From NCBI GenBank assembly GCA_036435485.1, contig CM071598.1, positions 109,159,148 to 109,223,147 of the forward strand: a stretch of DNA of 64,000 nt, written 5' to 3'. Shown here one piece after another: positions 1-10,855 of this stretch. The notes under the pieces are model-generated. The model saw nothing but the letters and a program-made list of their open reading frames with translations. It made no database searches and had not been told where the DNA came from. Numbering within the stretch: position 1 is the stretch's first letter; each line of letters starts with the position of its first letter. This DNA is from Saposhnikovia divaricata (Eukaryota > Streptophyta > Magnoliopsida > Apiales > Apiaceae). Made by a program: the position numbers and the translations under genes.

Positions 1-1769
1 CCTTCAGAAACTTCTCAAGGATCTTGTCAACATAATGTGGTTGACTTAGTGCAAGACCCTTAGATGTTCTAGAAATTTGAATTCCTAGAATTACATTTGC
101 TAGTCCCATGTCTTTCATGTCAAATCTTGATTTTAACATGTCCTTAGTAGATTTGATCACTTTATCATTGCTACCAGCAATAAGTAGATCATATACATAC
201 AACGTCATCATAATATATCCATTCTCGTCATCCTTGTAGTAGGCGCAACTATCACATTCATTGATTTTGAAGCCATTGGCCAACACGACCTCATCAAATT
301 TTTCATGCCACTTCATAGGTGCTTGCTTCAAACCATACAGTGATTTCACCAATCTACAAACTTTCCTTTCTTGTCCAGGGACAACAAACCCTTCAGGTTG
401 TTTCATATAGATTTCTTCATCTATATCTCCATTTAGAAAAGCTGTTTTCACATCCATTTGATGCACTGTTAATTTTCGCATTGCAGCGATAGCAAACATC
501 ATCCTTATGGACGTTATTCTCGATACTGGAGAATATGTATCAAAATAGTCAAGGCCCTTTTGTTGCTTGTATCCCTTGATTACAAGTCTAGCCTTGTACT
601 TATCAATAGTACCATCAGGTTTCAACTTCTTCTTGAACACCCACTTGTTTTCTAGTGATTTGCATCCGGCTGGCAAATCCACTAACTCCCAAGTATGATT
701 CTGTAAAATAGAATCAACTTCACTTTTGATGGCCTCCTTCCATATAGGTCCATCAGGTGATGTTACCTCTTCCTTATAGGTTTTTGGATCACCTTCTTCG
801 AGCAAATAAGTCATAAACTCTGACCCAAAGGATTTCTCCTTCCTTTGTCTTTTGCTCCTTCTCACTACCCTCACATTTTCATCTTCACTTTCATCACTCT
901 CGTTATCATCATCAACAGACTCATGAGTTCGTTTAGACGTGGTCGGGCGTTCGACACCAGGATTACAAGGAAATACTGTCTCAAAGAATGAGGCATTCCT
1001 TGACTCCATGATCGTAGTCTTTTGAATTTCAGGAATCTTCGATTCATGTACAAGAAACCGATATGCAGTATTATATGGTGGATATCCGATAAAGATACAA
1101 TCCACATTCTTTGGACCAATCTTCACCTTCTTAGGTGCATGGATTAGTACCTTCGCAAGGCACCCCCACACTTTCAGATTTTGGTAACTTGGTTTCTTTT
1201 ACTTCCACATTTCATAAGGACTTGCATCCTTGTTCTTGCGAATCATCATATTCAAAAGATGATTTAAACTCAAGATGGCTTCCCCCCACATTGACTGCGG
1301 AAGTCCAGAGATTAACAACATCGCATTCATCATTTCTTTGAGAGTGCGATTCTTCCTCTCAGCCACTCGACTGAGGGGAGTATGATATAGTAACCTCATG
1401 GAGTATACCATGTTGTGAACAGAATTCCCCAAAAGGTTCAACATATTCACCCCCACGATCACTACGTATCTTCTTGATTTTCTCATCTTGTTGTGCCTCA
1501 AATTCTTCCTTATAGATTTTAAATTTATCTATAGCTTCGTCTTTGCTTTTAAGCAAATATATATAACAGTATTTTGTACAATAATCTATGAATCTAATAA
1601 AATACTTGTTTCCTCCTCTAGTTGGAGCGAATTTCAAATCACATATATCACTATGTATTAGGTCTAGCACTTTGGTGTTTCTTTCCACACGTTTAAATGA
1701 TGATCTCGTTAATTTTGCCTCAACACAAGTTTCACACTTATGTTTTGGGAAAAGGGACATTTTCACCAT
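1..1769 (-). pseudogene. Copia pol remnant: integrase core and reverse transcriptase
   Basis: Integrase catalyses insertion of the element cDNA and reverse transcriptase copies its RNA. The integrase core is readable from about 1,760 down: the HHCC tail (CETC), then the DDE triad in LIHSDICDL, RSDRGGEY and AERKNRT. Near 1,371-1,376 the frame is lost between SPQSSG and VAERKN; the sequence fits a 5-bp deletion between AGTGG direct repeats. A TAA follows at 1,199-1,201. Downstream the RT is open to the window edge, with KARLVIKGY, QMDVKTAFLNG and LYGLKQAP blocks. At 191-199 the catalytic YVDD box reads YVYD: the first aspartate codon is TAT, which should abolish polymerase activity. Pseudogene assignment is secure; the exact Copia lineage (Tork/Tnt1-like?) is not. 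Confidence 0.85.
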
Positions 1770-2014
1770 TGTACTATTTCCGGAATTGCAATTGCACTAC
1801 CGTACTACAAACGGACTACTGTACTTTAGCGTTTTTAACAAATTCACCACTCCCGTCAGTCAAATTGTAAAACAATAGTGGTGAATTTGTTATAATTTGA
1901 CTGACGGGAGTGGTGAATTTGTTAAAAACGCTAAAGTACAGTAGTCCGTTTGTAGTACACTAGTGCAATTGCAATTCCGGAAATAGTACAGTGGTGAAAA
2001 TGTCCTTTTACCCC
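1748..2014. mobile_element. Foldback MITE inserted in the Copia pol gene (MULE-like)
   Basis: A near-perfect inverted repeat of about 267 bp with arms of roughly 125 bp meeting near 1,875-1,885. The ends read GGGAAAAGGGACATTTTCAC on the left and the complement of GGGGTAAAAGGACATTTTCA on the right. It is flanked by the direct repeat TTATGTTTTG at 1,738-1,747 and 2,015-2,024 (11 bp if the shared C is counted). A 9-11 bp target duplication with a GGG-type end is characteristic of Mutator-like elements. It encodes nothing. The hairpin arms are still over 90% matched, so insertion is fairly recent. Confidence 0.85.
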
Positions 2015-2033
2015 TTATGTTTTGAATCAATAT

Positions 2034-3677
2034 TCAATTTTGTATGTATTCTTTCATACTTAATCGGTGTAAAGTATCATAATTTACATGTCTTAATCTA
2101 GCATGCCATAAATTAGGAGACTCAAGCAAGTAAGCAGAAGAGTTCTTTATTTCATTATCATCTTTAACAGACATCACATTGAGCTTAAAGAGCCCATCAG
2201 TTACATAACCCTTTCCAACAAACATACCACTCTTAGACAAAATAACCTTATCCGACTCTAAAACAATGCGAAAGCCATGCATATTCAACAAGGATCTAGA
2301 TACAAGGTTCTTGCGAATATCAGGCATATAAAGTACATTTTTCAAAGTCAAATTCTTCCCAGAAGTCATCTTCAGAATCACCGTGCCTTCCCCTTCAACG
2401 GTTGAAGTTACTGAATTCCCCATGTAAAGCTTATCACCAGCATCAGAAGCTTTGAGCCTAGAGAAAATTGCCTTGTCTGAACAAACATGCCTTGTAGCTC
2501 CTGTATCAATCCACCATTCCTTTGAGTTGGAGCCAACCAGGTTCACCTCAGAGACCGTAGCACAGAGGTCTATGTCACCTATCTCCTTTGAGATATCATC
2601 GACCATGTTTGCTTCTTTCTTCTTGTTGGGCTTCTTGGGCTTCCTATAATCAGAAGACCTGTGACCCACTTTGTCACAGTTGTAGCACTTCCCTTGAAAC
2701 TTCGTCTTCGAAATTCCTCCCTTGGGTGCCAGCTTCGCCCCTTTGCCAGAATTATTCTTCTTGGTCTTATGTTCCACCATGTTTGCCTTTTCAGTGGTAA
2801 CATTCATCTTCTTCTCGGATCCCCTGTTGTCTTCTTCAATGCGAAGTCTAACGATCAGATCCTCCATGGTCATCTCCTTACGCTTATGCTTAAGGCAGTT
2901 CTTGAAATCTTTCCATCCAGGTGGTAGCTTCTCAATTACAGCAGCAACTTGGAAAGACTCACTTATGATCGTCCCTTCAGCATGAATATCATGGATGATC
3001 ACCTGTAGCTCTTGCACCTGACTGACCACAGTCTTAGAATCCGCCATCTTATAATCAAGAAAGCGGCCAACAATCCACTTCTTAGCCCCAGCAACCTCGG
3101 TTTTGTACTTATGGTCAAGTGACTCCCATAAGACCTTAGTTGTTGGCTTTATACTATACACGTTATACAACGAGTCAGCCAAACAATTCAATACATAATT
3201 CCGACAGATATAGTCGACGTGCTTCCAAGCATCAACAGAATAAATTGTTTGCGTGTTACTCTCAGCAGTGAGCAACGGTGGATCCTCTTTGAGATAGCGA
3301 TCCATATGCATCATGGTCAGGTAGAACAGCATCTTTTGCTACCAACGTTTGAAGTTCGTACCATTGAACTTCTCAGGTTTCTCAGCATGTGCAGCAGGCA
3401 CAGTAAAAACCGTAGGCATAACAGGTGCCATATGTGCGGTAGCCACCCCAGGCGGCGGTACTACCGTCGATCCAAGCGGAACACTAAACTGTCCAATGAC
3501 AGTATGTCCCAAAGGCACATGACTCGTAGGTCCATGTCCAGCTGTCGACAAACCCACATCAGGTGGTGTAACCTGTGCGTTAGGGTTAGGCAGCAACTGG
3601 TGACCCCCATCAGATGTTACAATCTGTGTGTTGGGGTCAACCACAATATTTGCGTTGTTCACAGTGTTATCAGCCAT
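2034..3677 (-). pseudogene. Copia gag and protease remnant
   Basis: The nucleocapsid and protease part of the same element. I take ATG at 3,675-3,677 (MADNTV) as the start, because the track-like upstream extension begins with GTG. The N-terminus is proline/valine/histidine-rich, followed by the UBN2-type gag core (KFNGTNFKRW). An in-frame TAG at 3,339-3,341 interrupts the core directly after FKRW; reading resumes in the same frame (QKMLFYL). A zinc knuckle lies near 2,660-2,700 with CYNCDKVGH, but the last cysteine of the CX2CX4HX4C pattern is a tyrosine (SSDYRK). The protease motif WIDTGATRHVCSD lies near 2,490-2,510 and the GAG-pre-integrase block (NLWHARLRH) near 2,080. Translation runs into the MITE duplication at 2,024. 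Confidence 0.85.
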
Positions 3678-3689
3678 TAATCTGTTATT

Positions 3690-4761
3690 CACAGAGACAA
3701 ACAGAGACAGATGTATTAGTCACAGAAATAAATAATAAATAGCTTTAGGATTGTGATTTGATCTGTGATAAATAACAATATGTGTGCGAATAACAAATCA
3801 GTGTATAACAATGTATAAGCAATAAATAACAGAAGGATATAAGAAAACTCGAGTCCAGTGGAAGAGCTGTCTCCTTAAAGCTATTTCGCCTCTCACCGTG
3901 TATGTGAAATGATAGCCTCCCAGGATAAAACGAGGAAACGATGGCGGTGCAGAGAATGACACCTTCGGCGAGCAAAAACGAGCAAGAAACTATCACCAGG
4001 GAGAGAGAGGTATTGGATGTATTTAGGCTGCGAATGAGATGATAAAACCTAGACCCTAAGGGAAGTATTTATAGGACTGAAAAATCTTGTTCGCTACACA
4101 ATTGCCTAAAATAATTAACGCATTAATTAAAAAGGCGGTAACGAAAAGATTAGGATAAGACTTGTGCACTACACAATATCTGTAATTAAATCAAATCTCG
4201 ATTTAATCAAATCAATCAAACCGGCTCTGATTTAATCAAATTAATCAAAACAGATTTTGATTTATTTATTTTAAGCCCAGTGGAAATAATAAAATAGCAA
4301 AACTAGTCCGGGTTTAGCCGGCCCAATTTTCTGCTGCATTCGTGTCCGCAGGTCGCACACGCGGAAAGCCCGAAGGCTTACGAAGCCTCGGATTTCCCCT
4401 CAAAACCCCACAATTCGCACCCTCCCCCTGCACGCCCGCATAGGAGATGGAGCAACACTTAGCCAACACAAGTGAACACTACTCAAGTGTTGTACTATAT
4501 AAAGTCATGGAAACTCCTTTTCCATTTCGATGTGGGACTTCCATTTTCTAAACAAAATTTCCACTCTTAGGGGACCATCTTTGAGCTATCATATCTCATT
4601 CATCCCTTAACCATTTTGAGTAATTAAACATGCCTCGGAAAACTCTCTCGGAGGAGAACATAATCCAAGCATCACCCATTGCACACACGCACTAAACGAC
4701 TACTCAAAATTAGACTCAAAATGACTAGTCAATGTGGGACTAAAACCCACATTTTCCAACA
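3690..4761 (-). repeat. 5' leader and 5' LTR of the Copia element
   Basis: On the minus strand the LTR starts at 4,761 with TGTTGGAAAATGTGGG, a start shared by many plant Copia LTRs. A TATA box (TATAAATA on the minus strand, about 4,064-4,073) marks the U3 promoter. Short AATCAAATC repeats lie at 4,190-4,270. The inner LTR border and primer-binding site were not found between 3,690 and 4,030, so the split between leader and LTR is unresolved. The 3' LTR needed for comparison is outside the window. Confidence 0.6.
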
Positions 4762-5225
4762 ACTATGTACAAATTATACAATCATCTGTTGTCCAAGTAA
4801 TCCAGTGGATAGCTTTCTTCTGTTCGTATCAGAAGATGAGAGTTTTAGACTTAGTGAAACATGTGTGTGCCCCTTCCCAGCCAAAACCCTGCATTCCTAC
4901 CAAAATAAAGTACGAAATCACAATTTGTTCTGCGTAAGTTGCACATTTGAGGTCAGCGACTCAGCTTCTTAGGGATAATCAAGAAGGGACATATAAGGTT
5001 AATGGTTGTGTCGAATCTATAGGTCGTGGTACTGATAGAGTATTCTACTTGCTAGTCTAATCGAGCCTTATTTTCTTGACTCTGGCAATGTGAGGGCCTT
5101 ATGTTGGCTGTCTACTACAGATTTTAAGTCTAGTTTCCTTAGAAAAGCAATCAACCAAAATTACTCCAATCAGGCGATAAAAGAGGAGTTTAATACACTC
5201 GAAAGTCATTAAGTGTAGAAAAATG
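4762..5225. other. Unassigned intergenic sequence
   Basis: No convincing coding potential, RNA gene or repeat was recognised. Small open frames here have no recognisable product and no promoter context. Confidence 0.5.
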
Positions 5226-5410
5226 CTAGGTAACCAAAAAAATGTTCCCAAAAATTTTCCCAAATGTCACATGTTTTGATAAAATAATTAATGTGATGGA
5301 TTCCTCCTGCATTCATATGAATTTTCCAAACAAAATTCCTCATTTTGCCAACTCAACACCTGCTACATCATTTTGGGAAAATTTTTGGAGAGCTTTTTTG
5401 GTTCCTTAAC
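5226..5410. mobile_element. Small inverted-repeat element (MITE-like)
   Basis: The left end CTAGGTAACCAAAAAAATG and the right end (complement GTTAAGGAACCAAAAAAGC) are inverted, each followed by a CCAAAAATTTTCCCAAA block. The length is about 185 bp. No clear target duplication was seen, so the superfamily is open. Confidence 0.55.
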
Positions 5411-5558
5411 TCGTAAAAGAATAGCGAATTCGGATCAAAAGAGCATTTTAAAGTGCTTAATATGTGGTCTAATGTATATCAGAAAACGGATATATAAAAG
5501 TTAAAAACTAAACAAAAAATGTGATCATGTCAATTGTCAACAATATATTAAATTAGTA

Positions 5559-5801
5559 TTCCCTCCGTCCCATCCATTTGTTTACATTTCTAAAACATTA
5601 TCTGACACGCATTTTAAGGTGCATATAAAATATAATTCCGTAATTTATTTTCACAATTTTATGATTTTGAATAAAAATAGAATGTTTATATTTCTATTCA
5701 AAAAAAATATTTAAAAATAAATTGTAAAAATATTTTATATGCATCTTAAAATGCGTGTCAGACATTCTCTCAAAAACGTAAACAATTGGCTAGGAATGAA
5801 G
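5559..5801. mobile_element. Stowaway-like MITE (Tc1/mariner type), degenerate
   Basis: The left end TTCCCTCCGTCCCATCCATT and a complementary right end (ATTGGCTAGGAATGAAG) form imperfect terminal inverted repeats. It is flanked by TA at 5,557-5,558 and 5,802-5,803. The inner block with GACACGCATTTTAAGGTGCA also pairs with its complement near 5,735-5,765. The length of 243 bp is usual for the CTCCCTCCGTCCC family, of which 27,960-28,210 is a better preserved relative. Confidence 0.75.
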
Positions 5802-6184
5802 TAATAATTACTTAAAAAACACAGGAAAAATAAACGGAAAGGTAAAGTAGATATGCTTACGATGGGTGTAAGAAAAGATGGAATCGGAACAAAATCTATG
5901 CCTAGCTTTTTCTTCTTTTTTTTTTGACAAAAAATCTATGCCTAGCTAGTGGCATGCATTGACTCTTATCTTTTCGAAGGGTGATGTGATATGTCAGAAA
6001 AATTCATATGCAATGATATATGCTTGCCATGGAAATAAGTGAGGAAGAAGAAGAAGAAGAGTAATAGGATGAAGTCGGGAGCGGCTCTTGGTACTAACTG
6101 GACTACAAAGCTATATTTAAATTTAAAGCTTGGACTACAAAGCTATTTTTAAATTTAAAGCATTATACCAAGTCCAACAATGCC
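5802..6184. other. Intergenic, low complexity
   Basis: Contains a (GAA)n stretch near 6,045-6,060 and a 32-bp tandem duplication built on GGACTACAAAGCTAT at 6,097-6,160. No gene is recognised. Confidence 0.5.
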
Positions 6185-6243
6185 TTAGAGCAAGTCCAAC
6201 AGCTTCCCTACAATGGTTCTTAAATTAAAATTTAGGGAACTTA

Positions 6244-6607
6244 GAGCAACTCCAAGAGATCCCTTATATGACCTCCTAACTCAAATTATAAGGGATTGTG
6301 TTTAAAATTGTGCTCCAACAGGCTCTTAACTTTTCCTTAAAAAGTTAAGAGCATCATGTCATCCCTTATCTTTAAGGGCTCCTTTATTTCACTTTTATCA
6401 ATAAAATATTATTTTCCCTCCTCTTTCCAATTGTTTCCCTCTTTTTTTGTTCTTGCTTCCTTCCTTTTATTTATTATTTAATAATTATAAGGATCAATAT
6501 AAGGAAGCTTGTTGGAGTTGTCATACCTTATAATATCCTAAATCACTAAGAGCCTAATATTTTATAATATTTATAAGGACAACACAAGGAGGCTGTTGGA
6601 GTTGCTC
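6244..6607. mobile_element. Inner PIF/Harbinger-like MITE
   Basis: Terminal inverted repeats GAGCAACTCCAA at 6,244 and TTGGAGTTGCTC ending at 6,607, flanked by TTA at 6,241-6,243 and 6,608-6,610. It is 364 bp, AT-rich and non-coding, and lies inside the outer MITE that starts at 6,188. The ends resemble those of the host MITE but are distinct (CAACTCC against CAAGTCC). Confidence 0.8.
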
Positions 6608-6702
6608 TTAGTCCAAAATAGCACTCCAACAGTGTGCTAGTGGTTCCTTAAAATACTAGGAACCCTTAGTCATTCCCTATTGTTAGGGAACCACTAGCCA
6701 TC

Positions 6703-7355
6703 TGATATGGGCTAAAAATAAACCCTAAAGACACATTTAATGTCACATTAATTAGACCCAGTATGGTCCAAACGTGGGGCCCACCAGATGGGCCCAAACC
6801 CTATTTATAATATTAATTTCGTAATTAATATTAAGGGTAATAAACAGCTCAGCAAATAAGAGTCAAACAAGGATATTACTCTTGCCTGACTTAGCCTCCA
6901 AGATACATATTTCAACATGGAAACTGATTCCTATAAGGAAGAGATCTAGAACCTTCCTCAAGGAAGACTTGTCCACCAAGTCTCTGACTCCTACAATAAT
7001 TCTAGGGCTTCTCAGCCTATATAAAGGGTCTAACCCCTCATCTCAGAACTACGTTTTTGGGCAGAGCTCAATACATCACTTACGTTTTGGACACAGCTCC
7101 AAACGTTACCCACCACGTTTTGGCTTAATCCTCGAATAAGGACATAGAAGCCACTGCGTCCTAGGTGAGCTCTCGCCGCCATAGCCTCGAGGGCACCATC
7201 ACCTAGAACTACGTTGGCTTGATTCTCAATACGAGATACGTAGGCACTCTGTGAGGACCGATTACAGTCTCGAACGCAGAAACAGCCATTAAAGCGCGAA
7301 GCTCAACCACCCTAGCAATAATTAAAAATCGTAACCGAGTTTTAGATCCACAACA
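6703..7355 (+). repeat. 5' LTR of the Tat element
   Basis: 653 bp, TG...CA. A TATA-like sequence (CTATATAAAGGG) at about 7,016-7,027 is the likely promoter; transcription would start about 30 bp downstream. It retains a 51-bp segment around 7,090-7,140, bounded by GGACA repeats, that is missing from the 3' LTR. Confidence 0.9.
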
Positions 7356-7375
7356 TTTGGCGCCGTCTGTGGGAC
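7356..7375 (+). other. Primer-binding site of the Tat element
   Basis: TGGCGCCGTCTGTGGGA begins two to three bases after the LTR end. TGGCGCC-type sites prime on the 3' end of a host tRNA; I do not assign which one. Confidence 0.75.
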
Positions 7376-7388
7376 GACAACATCAACC

Positions 7389-9338
7389 ATGGTTAGCACA
7401 CGAAGAACTGCACCAGGCTCTACCGAAGCTTTATCAATCAGCTCCGCTCCGCCTCTTACCTCTGGGACAACCACGTTTGAACAAGGGACGATCCCCCAAA
7501 CTTAAGTTTCTCAGCCTCCAGGGACGAATCCCCCTGCTGGGAGTACGCTGCCTATGGTTGTCCATCCAGAACAAGAAACTAACCCTCTTCAGATGGTGGT
7601 TTCTCCTCTTGATAGCGCTGGTCGTATGCTGCCTCCGGGGGTACAGATCCACACCACGGATCTCCCTTTGAATACCAACCCGATGTATGGGCTACCTAAC
7701 TATCCCCCTCAACAAAGGGAACCTGGACCGAGCGGTCATGCCTTACAGATTCGAGATCGAGAGTACGATAATTACTTTGGTCCCTATACTGATGATTCAA
7801 CGTCTGAGGATGACAATGATGATCGTGATGAAGCCCCGAGGAGGCGACGTGCTAGTAGAGAACCTCGAAGGAGGTCCCAAAGAATCCATGATGGACCTCC
7901 ACAAACGATTGAGGAAAGGATCAAGGCTCATGAGGCTGAGATCCAGAGGCTAAAAGATGACGCCGCTAGAGAGCAAGCAAGGCAGAATCAAAGTCTGCAT
8001 CGACCTCCTCCAATCTCAGGAAGGGTTCCCGTCATAGATCTGGAGAGGTCGTCTAGGAGACGAAGAAGGGCCGAAGCCCCAACTGAAAAATCGACAAGGG
8101 TGGAGAACCCCAAAAGTAACCCTAGGGATCTGATGCCCCTTGGGGATCCTGATGATCCTACACCTCCGTTCACTGAAGAGGTAATGAATGCTCGCATCTC
8201 AAGGAAGTTCAAGATGACGACGATTAAGGCTTATGACGGAACGGGTGATCCCGCAAATCACGTTAGGACGTTTTCAAACGCACTGCTGTTGCAACCTGCA
8301 AGTGACGCCTTGAAGTGTAGGGCGTTCCCTCAAACCCTGTCGGGTATGGCTCAAAGATGGTACAGCCGCTTACCTGCAAACTCGATTGGCTCTTTCAATG
8401 AGTTAAGCGCTGCCTTTGTGAGTCAATTCATCAGCGGAAGAGTTCATGAGAAAAGTTCTGCATCCCTCATGTATGTGGTACAGGGGAAGAATGAGAATCT
8501 GAGAGATTATCTCAAGAGGTTCACCAAGGAGACCCTGAATATCACTGATTTGGAAAATAAGGTGGCAATGGTAGCCCTGGAACACGGAACCACTGACCTC
8601 TTCTTCAAGAGATCATTGGTGAAGCATCCCCCTGAGAACATGGCTGAGCTCCAACGAAGGGCTGATAAGTACATTAAAGCTGAGGATAGCTTGAAGAAAG
8701 AAACCACCATAGGTGGAGGAGGAGGTAACAATGACTCCAAGAAGCGAAAGCAAGACCAGGACTATGATGATCAAGAGTATGATGCTAGGGACAAGTATCC
8801 CCGAACTAGTGAGTACTCTGACTCTGCCCATAAGAAGAACCAAGGGTCAAGGTTCACTGATTATGCAAGGTTGAATACTCCTAGAAGTCGAATCTTGTTG
8901 GACATTGAGAATGATAAGGATTTCAGATGGCCGAAGCCACTCAGGGGTGATCCCGCAAAGAGAAACTAGAATCAGTATTGTAGATTCCATAGAGACGTGG
9001 GGCATGACACTAACGATTGCAAGCAACTCAAAGATGAGATCGAGTTTTTGATCCGTAGAGGGAAGCTGAGGCACTTCACTAAGGGTGAAGACCGTGGTAA
9101 TCAGAGAAGAGACTATAATAGAAGGAATGACGATCAAGATCGCAACCCACAGCCCCGAGGGCCAGTAATCAACATGATCTCAGGAGGCCCGACTGCGGCC
9201 GGGACAACTAGGAACTCTCGAAAGGCTTATGCCCGAGAGGTGTTGCACATCGTGGGAGAGGCCCCGAAGCGTGCAAAAACTGAGGTAGTGGTTAGTTTTG
9301 ATGACTCAGACTTGGAAGGGGGTGAAATTCCCCCATGA
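7389..9338 (+). pseudogene. Gag of the Tat element, with two stops and a frameshift
   Basis: Structural capsid polyprotein. ATG at 7,389 (MVSTRRTAPG) is the natural start, but an in-frame TAA at 7,503-7,505 separates it from the long open part that begins at 7,554. The body has an acidic/arginine-rich linker, a coiled segment near 7,905-7,985 (EERIKAHEAEIQRLKDDAA) and the retrotransposon gag core (AQRWYSRLPANSI, 8,340-8,400). A TAG at 8,968-8,970 falls just before the zinc-binding motif YCRFHRDVGHDTNDC (8,977-9,021). The frame is lost again near 9,313-9,320, where a G run appears one base too long. The first two lesions are single C-to-T changes from glutamine codons. Confidence 0.85.
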
Positions 9339-9951
9339 CGACCCGTTGGTCATAACTCTTGTAATTGGAAACTCGGAGGTGAAACGAGTCTTGATAGACA
9401 ATGGAGCTTCTGTTGATATCTTGTTTCACGATGCGTTTGTGAAAATGGGGTACACCGATTCTCAGTTGACCCCCACCAACATGCCAATCTACGGATTTAA
9501 TGGAGTTGAATCCAAGGTCGAAGGTACTATTCAATTGCCCATGACCATTGGACAGGAACCTAAGGAAGCTACTCAGATGCTGAATTTTCTGGTGATCAAA
9601 GCATCCTCGACTTATAACGCAATCCTGGGAAGGACTGGACTTCATGCGTTCAAGGATGTTGCGTCTACTTATCACATGAAGATTAAGTTTCCAACCCGGA
9701 ACGGAATTGGAGAACATAAAGGTGATCAAAAGATGGCACGAAGCTGTTATGTAGCCTCGTTAAGGCCTGATGGAGTCGGGGGGCAAGTCTCTCCAATTGA
9801 AGACGTGGATGTCCGCAGAGGTAAGGAACACCAAGAATGGCCAGCAGAGGACATCACACAAAAGCCTTGGACAGCCATTGAGGCTAAGGCGTTAACTGAC
9901 TTCGTGGTTGAATGTACCATTGGCAACCAAGAAGTCGGGGGCAAGAGGTAG
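9298..9951 (+). pseudogene. Aspartic protease of the Tat element fused to an RNase H scrap
   Basis: Retroviral-type protease that cuts the Gag-Pol polyprotein. The active-site motif is VLIDNGASVDILF (about 9,391-9,430), followed by the typical YNAILGRTGLHAF flap region (about 9,613-9,650). This frame follows gag after the frameshift. From about 9,865 to the stop at 9,949 the reading (AKALTDFVVECTIGNQEVGG) matches not protease but the end of RNase H found again at 12,212-12,285, so the gene is a chimera produced by internal rearrangement. Confidence 0.8.
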
Positions 9952-10850
9952 TACCCCAAGCAGGAAGTGAACTTCAGAATAAGAATGAGGATACCAGAAG
10001 GAATGGTGGACGCTCTATTTTGATGGAGCATCAAAAACAAAATCAAGTGATGCAGGCCTAGTCTTGCAATGCCCCGATGGGCTCAAGTTATCCTAGTAGG
10101 ACTTAGCTTCATCTAGTAAAAGCAGAAATAAGGTTCATGGAAACCATTGCAGAGCATGTTGCTCCGAGTAGGACAATAGTACTCTATCACCCGATGAGTG
10201 CAAGTCAAGGATGAACGAGTACCGAAAATAAAAGAATAACGAATGGAAAACAAACAAATGCATAGGTGAAGATCCCGAAGGGTCAAAGCCATGAAAGGCC
10301 GAGGATGTTAAGGACTAGCTACTCTTCAGTACTTATTAAGGACCTGGATTAAGGATCCAAGGATGAAGGCCAATAGATAACCTTAAGCAATGATTAAGAA
10401 GTTCAAGCAAGCTCTCGTCTCAGAAGTTTAAAAGGCAAGAAGCCAACGGGATTGTATTTATCGAAATCTATATCGAGGAATTAACCCCGAATCCTAGGTT
10501 GAAGAACAGAAGCTGTTAGCCATGAAGGCCAAGGTTAGTTATGAAGGCCAAACTTGAGGGGGGTCATGAACCTCCAATTAAGATCCAAAGGTTGAAACTT
10601 CATGTTGACTTCAAAACCAATATGTAATTTTGAAAACCTCCTAGAGAAGGTTCAAGACCTCGTGGGGCTAACCAGAAACCCCTTGGCCTTGGACCAGCAG
10701 CTCTGATAGATATTTCGGTGATTTAAAACACCATTGAGATTGAAAACCCTTGATTTCAAACTTTGGAGTTCAACCTTTGAACATCGACGTTCGACACCCA
10801 AGACCAAGACAGACATTGAAGCCATGACGGCCAAGCGAACTGAGAAGTTA
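9865..10850 (+). other. Misplaced copy of the RNase H region and degraded spacer
   Basis: 9,865-10,080 repeats, at high identity, pieces of 12,212-12,430, including the start of the second RNase H (TATTTTGATGGAGCATCAAA), but with an internal gap and stops. 10,080-10,850 has no reading frame; it carries repeated ATGAAGGCCAAG-like phrases near 10,520-10,550 and 10,820. The region separates protease from RT, where in an intact element they would be continuous. Confidence 0.7.
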
Positions 10851-10855
10851 CTTAT

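Larger units (their letters stand above)
1..4761 (-). mobile_element. Ty1/copia LTR retrotransposon, decayed, 3' part outside the window
   Basis: Read on the minus strand the order is 5' LTR (ending at 4,761), untranslated leader, gag with zinc knuckle, aspartic protease, GAG-pre-integrase, integrase and reverse transcriptase. RNase H and the 3' LTR lie beyond the left edge. The domain order PR-IN-RT is that of Ty1/copia. A foldback MITE sits in the region before integrase. The coding region carries an in-frame TAG at 3,339-3,341, a frameshift near 1,371, a TAA at 1,199-1,201 and a changed RT catalytic residue, so this copy is dead. I did not find a tRNA-iMet type primer-binding site, so the inner border of the 5' LTR is not fixed. 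Confidence 0.85.

Noticed and set aside
871..1501. Minus-strand ORF of 82 codons at 871-1,119
   Set aside because: A shadow frame; the integrase-RT reading (GPKNVDCIFIGY and on) is in another frame of the same strand.
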